A stretch of DNA of 52,401 nt, taken from positions 1 to 52,401 of the forward strand of contig JARRPZ010000014.1 of the NCBI GenBank assembly GCA_037382365.1. Direction: 5' to 3'. Made by a program: the position numbers and the translations under genes. This document shows positions 49,765 to 52,401 of this stretch, in pieces (position 1 is the first letter of the stretch; every line of letters starts with the position of its first letter). This DNA comes from Lentisalinibacter sp037382365. GTDB taxonomy: Bacteria; Pseudomonadota; Gammaproteobacteria; Steroidobacterales; Woeseiaceae. The notes beneath the pieces are model-generated. The model was not told the origin of the DNA. It ran no database searches and saw nothing but the letters and a program-made list of their open reading frames with translations.

Positions 49765-51843
49765 ATGGAGTCCCGGAACCGGCGCTCGAGGAGCACGGTC
49801 GCGGCTGCCCTGCTGATCGGCCTCGCCCTGGCCCCGACTGCCCCGGCAGAGGGGCTCACCGCCGAGGACCTCGTTACGCTGCACAGGTTGTCACAGCCGG
49901 CGGTCTCTCCGGACCGGGGCTCGGTTGCCTACACGCTGCGCGAGACGGACACGGAGGCGGATCGGGGTCGCACGGATATCTGGATCGTCTCGCTGTCGCC
50001 GGCCGGAGCATCACCCCGACGCCTGACGCGTCATCCGGAGGATGACTCGTCGCCGCGCTGGAGTCCCGACGGACGACGCCTGTACTTCCTGTCCTCGAGG
50101 AACGGATCGAGCCAGGTATGGGCCATGCCGCTCGATTTCGGCGAGCCGGTGCCGGTAACCGACCTGCCGGTCCCGGTCTCCGGCTTCCGTCTGAGCCCGG
50201 ACGGCGCGCGACTCGCTTTCACCGCCGCAGTGCTGCCCGAATGCGGGGCAGATCTGGCCTGCACCGCGGAACAGCTCGAGGCCCGGCACGAGCGTCCCGC
50301 GACGGGCCGGGTGTACGAACGTCTGATGGTCCGCCACTGGGATCGCTGGGAAGACGGCACCGTCTCCCGGCTGTTCACGCTCGCTCTCTCCGAGGACGGT
50401 CGTCCCGACGAGCAGCCCCCCCTTCTCGCCTCGGCCGATCTGCTGGCAGAGATCCCGGCGCGGCCTTTCGGATCGGCGGCGGACTACCGGTTCACGAGCG
50501 ACGGTCGGGGCCTGATCGTCGCCGCCAGGCCGGAATCCGACGAGGAGGCCTGGTCCACGAATTTCGATCTGTTCGCCGTCGGCGTCGACGGCGGCCGCCC
50601 GGAGAATCTGACCGGAGACAATGCGGGCAAGGACTACCACCCCGTGCTGTCACCGGACGGCGGTCGGCTCGCCTGGCTGTCGATGGCCACGCCCGGTTAC
50701 GAATCGGACCGCAGGCGCATCATGCTGCGCGACCTGGCGGACGGGCGCACACGGGAATTAGCCGCCAGCTGGGACCGTTCGCCGACGGAACTGGCTTTCT
50801 CCGCCGACGGGAGGGAGCTCTACGCCGTGGCCCAGGACCAGGGACGGAGCCTCCTGTTCCGCATCGACATCGAGAGTGGCAGCGTCCTGCCTCTGACCGC
50901 CGCGGGCACGGCGGGCGAGATCAGCCCGGGGGCCGAGTCCATCGTCTTCGTCAAGCACTCGCTGAGCGCCCCCGCCGATCTGCATCGACTCGATCTGGAG
51001 ACCCTGTCGCTGGAACAGATCACCCGAGTCAACGAGCAGCGCCTGGCAGGGATCCGGATGGCCGGTTTCGAGCAGTTCAGTTTCCCGGGCTGGAACGACG
51101 AGACGGTGTTCGGTTATGTCATGGAACCGGTGGACCGCCAGGCGGGGCGCACCTACCCCATCGCCTTCCTGATCCACGGCGGGCCCCACGGCAGTTTCTC
51201 CGACCGCTTCCATTATCGCTGGAACCCCCAGATCTACGCGGCTGCCGGCTACGCGACCATATTCATCGACTTCCACGGCTCGACGGGCTATGGCCAGGCC
51301 TTCTCGGACTCCATAAAAGGCGACTGGGGCGGCAAGCCGCTGGTGGATTTGCAGCGGGGCCTGAGTGCCGCGCTGGACGCCTATCCCTGGCTGGACGGCG
51401 AGCATGTCTGCGCCCTCGGCGCATCGTACGGTGGTTACATGGTCAACTGGATCGCGGGCAACTGGCCGGAGCGGTTCCGTTGCCTCGTCAATCACGACGG
51501 GGCTTTCGACCTGCGCATGATGTACTTCGCGACGGAGGAACTGTGGTTCCCCGAATACGAACTGGGCGGACCCTACTTCGCCAATCCCACTACCCACGAG
51601 AAGAACAATCCGGTGCATTACGTCACCAACTGGCGAACGCCCATGCTGGTCGTTCACGGTGCCCTCGATTACCGCGTACCGGGCACTCAGGCGCTGGCGA
51701 CATTCACAGCGCTGCAGCGGCAGGGCGTAGAGAGCCGACTGCTCTGGTTCCCCGACGAGAATCACTGGGTTATCCGGCCGGCGAACAGCCGGCAATGGCA
51801 CGGAGAGGTGTTGGGCTGGCTGGCCCGTCACCTGCAGCGCTGA
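49765..51843 (+). CDS. Secreted S9-family prolyl oligopeptidase-like peptidase
   Basis: The 692-residue protein starts with a signal peptide (RSTVAAALLIGLALAPTAPA). A beta-propeller with TolB/DPP-type repeats follows (SPRWSPDGRRLYFLSSRNGS, YHPVLSPDGGRLAWLS), to about residue 400. The alpha/beta hydrolase has its catalytic Ser in ALGASYGGYMVNW, Asp in VVHGALDYRVPGTQ and His in FPDENHWVI. This layout is that of acylaminoacyl-peptidases and DPP-type enzymes; specificity cannot be read. It begins 5 nt after hisI. Confidence 0.92.
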   Translation: MESRNRRSRSTVAAALLIGLALAPTAPAEGLTAEDLVTLHRLSQPAVSPDRGSVAYTLRETDTEADRGRTDIWIVSLSPAGASPRRLTRHPEDDSSPRWSPDGRRLYFLSSRNGSSQVWAMPLDFGEPVPVTDLPVPVSGFRLSPDGARLAFTAAVLPECGADLACTAEQLEARHERPATGRVYERLMVRHWDRWEDGTVSRLFTLALSEDGRPDEQPPLLASADLLAEIPARPFGSAADYRFTSDGRGLIVAARPESDEEAWSTNFDLFAVGVDGGRPENLTGDNAGKDYHPVLSPDGGRLAWLSMATPGYESDRRRIMLRDLADGRTRELAASWDRSPTELAFSADGRELYAVAQDQGRSLLFRIDIESGSVLPLTAAGTAGEISPGAESIVFVKHSLSAPADLHRLDLETLSLEQITRVNEQRLAGIRMAGFEQFSFPGWNDETVFGYVMEPVDRQAGRTYPIAFLIHGGPHGSFSDRFHYRWNPQIYAAAGYATIFIDFHGSTGYGQAFSDSIKGDWGGKPLVDLQRGLSAALDAYPWLDGEHVCALGASYGGYMVNWIAGNWPERFRCLVNHDGAFDLRMMYFATEELWFPEYELGGPYFANPTTHEKNNPVHYVTNWRTPMLVVHGALDYRVPGTQALATFTALQRQGVESRLLWFPDENHWVIRPANSRQWHGEVLGWLARHLQR

Positions 51844-51846
51844 GGT

Positions 51847-52401
51847 TCAGTCACGCCGTCTGAGGCCCGCCAGGCGCCGCATGAGGCCCGCCCCGTCGCC
51901 GCCAGCCTCCTGCCCGCTTGCCTCCGTCCAGTATTCGATTGCGCCGCAGAGACACATGGCATAGCCCATGAGTTCCGTCATCTCCTCCATCGCGAGTTTC
52001 GCGATGCGCCGATAGTCGTCTCCCTGCAGCACCTGCCAGAAGCCCTCATGGCCGATCAGGTTGGAGAACACGAACAACACCAGCGCGCCGCCGAAGAGCA
52101 GCGCGACGGCAGGCGACGGCCAGAGCCGCGCCAGGGCGATGAATGCGCGTCGACGGTGGCGCACGAGATAGGCGCCGCCCACTGCGAGGACCAGCGCCAG
52201 CATGACCTGCCAGAGATTGTCCTTGAAGTGCAGGTCGAGGAAATAGTCCAGTTCCCGGACGAGGCACGCCAGTGCCACGGTGCCGAACATGACAGCCAGC
52301 GGACGCTGACCGCGACGACGCCAGGCCACGGCCCCGAAGATGGCGCCACAGGCGCCGATGAGCACGAGCTGCAACCATTCGACGATGGAGTACTCGCTGG
52401 T
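51847..52401 (-). CDS. Hypothetical membrane protein (5' end outside window)
   Basis: The frame is open to the window edge (TSEYSIVEWLQLVLIG...), so the true start may lie outside. A TTG at 52374 is a possible internal start. The protein has four to five hydrophobic segments, for example VMLALVLAVGGAYLV and AVALLFGGALVLFVFSNLI. It contains DYFLDLHFKDNLWQVM, then a cytoplasmic end with MEEMTELMGYAMCLCGAIEY. No named family is recognised. It is convergent with the peptidase gene 3 nt away. Confidence 0.7.
   Translation of the reverse strand, partial: TSEYSIVEWLQLVLIGACGAIFGAVAWRRRGQRPLAVMFGTVALACLVRELDYFLDLHFKDNLWQVMLALVLAVGGAYLVRHRRRAFIALARLWPSPAVALLFGGALVLFVFSNLIGHEGFWQVLQGDDYRRIAKLAMEEMTELMGYAMCLCGAIEYWTEASGQEAGGDGAGLMRRLAGLRRRD

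Overview
The window is a dense piece of a high-GC gammaproteobacterial chromosome. The strongest evidence is gene order: ygfB-pepP-ubiH-ubiI lies divergent from a zapB-like gene, zapA, 6S RNA and fau, with rpiA just beyond, much as in E. coli. Also typical are the rplM-rpsI pair, the maf-rng-yhdP-tldD string, and a Vfr/CRP-type regulator. A two-subunit glycine decarboxylase (gcvPA/gcvPB), Coq7, a long yeast-type PurC and a lysine-rich histone H1-like protein point away from enterobacteria and towards an early-branching gammaproteobacterium (Chromatiales- or Xanthomonadales-like; inference only). Fourteen Ns at 21409-21422 show that this is a scaffolded draft. I see no insertion sequence, prophage, CRISPR array or integrase.

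Layout. 1-6.2 kb: the 5' part of thyA, then lgt, a DUF255/YyaL-type protein, and a large Nma111-like double HtrA protease. 6.3-11.5 kb: a minus-strand glycine cleavage operon, gcvT-gcvH-gcvPA-tpx-gcvPB, behind a tandem glycine riboswitch with its own promoter. 11.5-12.9 kb: an Lrp/AsnC regulator divergent from phenylalanine hydroxylase, with a strong dyad between them. 12.9-15.4 kb: a paired RimK-like ATP-grasp enzyme and an inactive-transglutaminase/7TM membrane protein. 15.4-21.4 kb: the ubiquinone/ygfB block and the zapB-zapA-6S-fau block. 21.5-22.7 kb: H1-like protein and rpiA. 22.8-23.9 kb: rplM-rpsI followed after 17 nt by tRNA-Gln and a terminator. 24-29.7 kb: DUF481 protein, coq7, crp/vfr, rpe, djlA, purC and a leaderless-secretion BtuF-like protein. 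29.7-35.8 kb: yihY, pmbA, purE, purK, an ExeA-like AAA ATPase fused to an FHA domain, and a small membrane protein. 35.9-46.2 kb: one long minus-strand gene string holA-nadD-rsfS-rlmH-maf-rng-yhdP-tldD followed by a 58-codon ORF. 46.3-52.4 kb: a Trm112-like gene, a MerC-domain gene, yidD, sufE, cysS, hisI, an S9 peptidase and a membrane protein cut by the window end.

How the genes fit together. One-carbon/folate metabolism recurs (thyA, glycine cleavage, fau, purine genes). Three oxygen-dependent ubiquinone hydroxylases (ubiI, ubiH, coq7) imply aerobic ubiquinone synthesis. TldD and PmbA, the two halves of one protease, are both present but 4-5 kb apart. An unusual regulatory trait is that several genes (zapB-like, coq7, purE, nearly lgt) have a sigma70-type -10 box placed so that transcription should start at the start codon itself, which predicts leaderless mRNAs.
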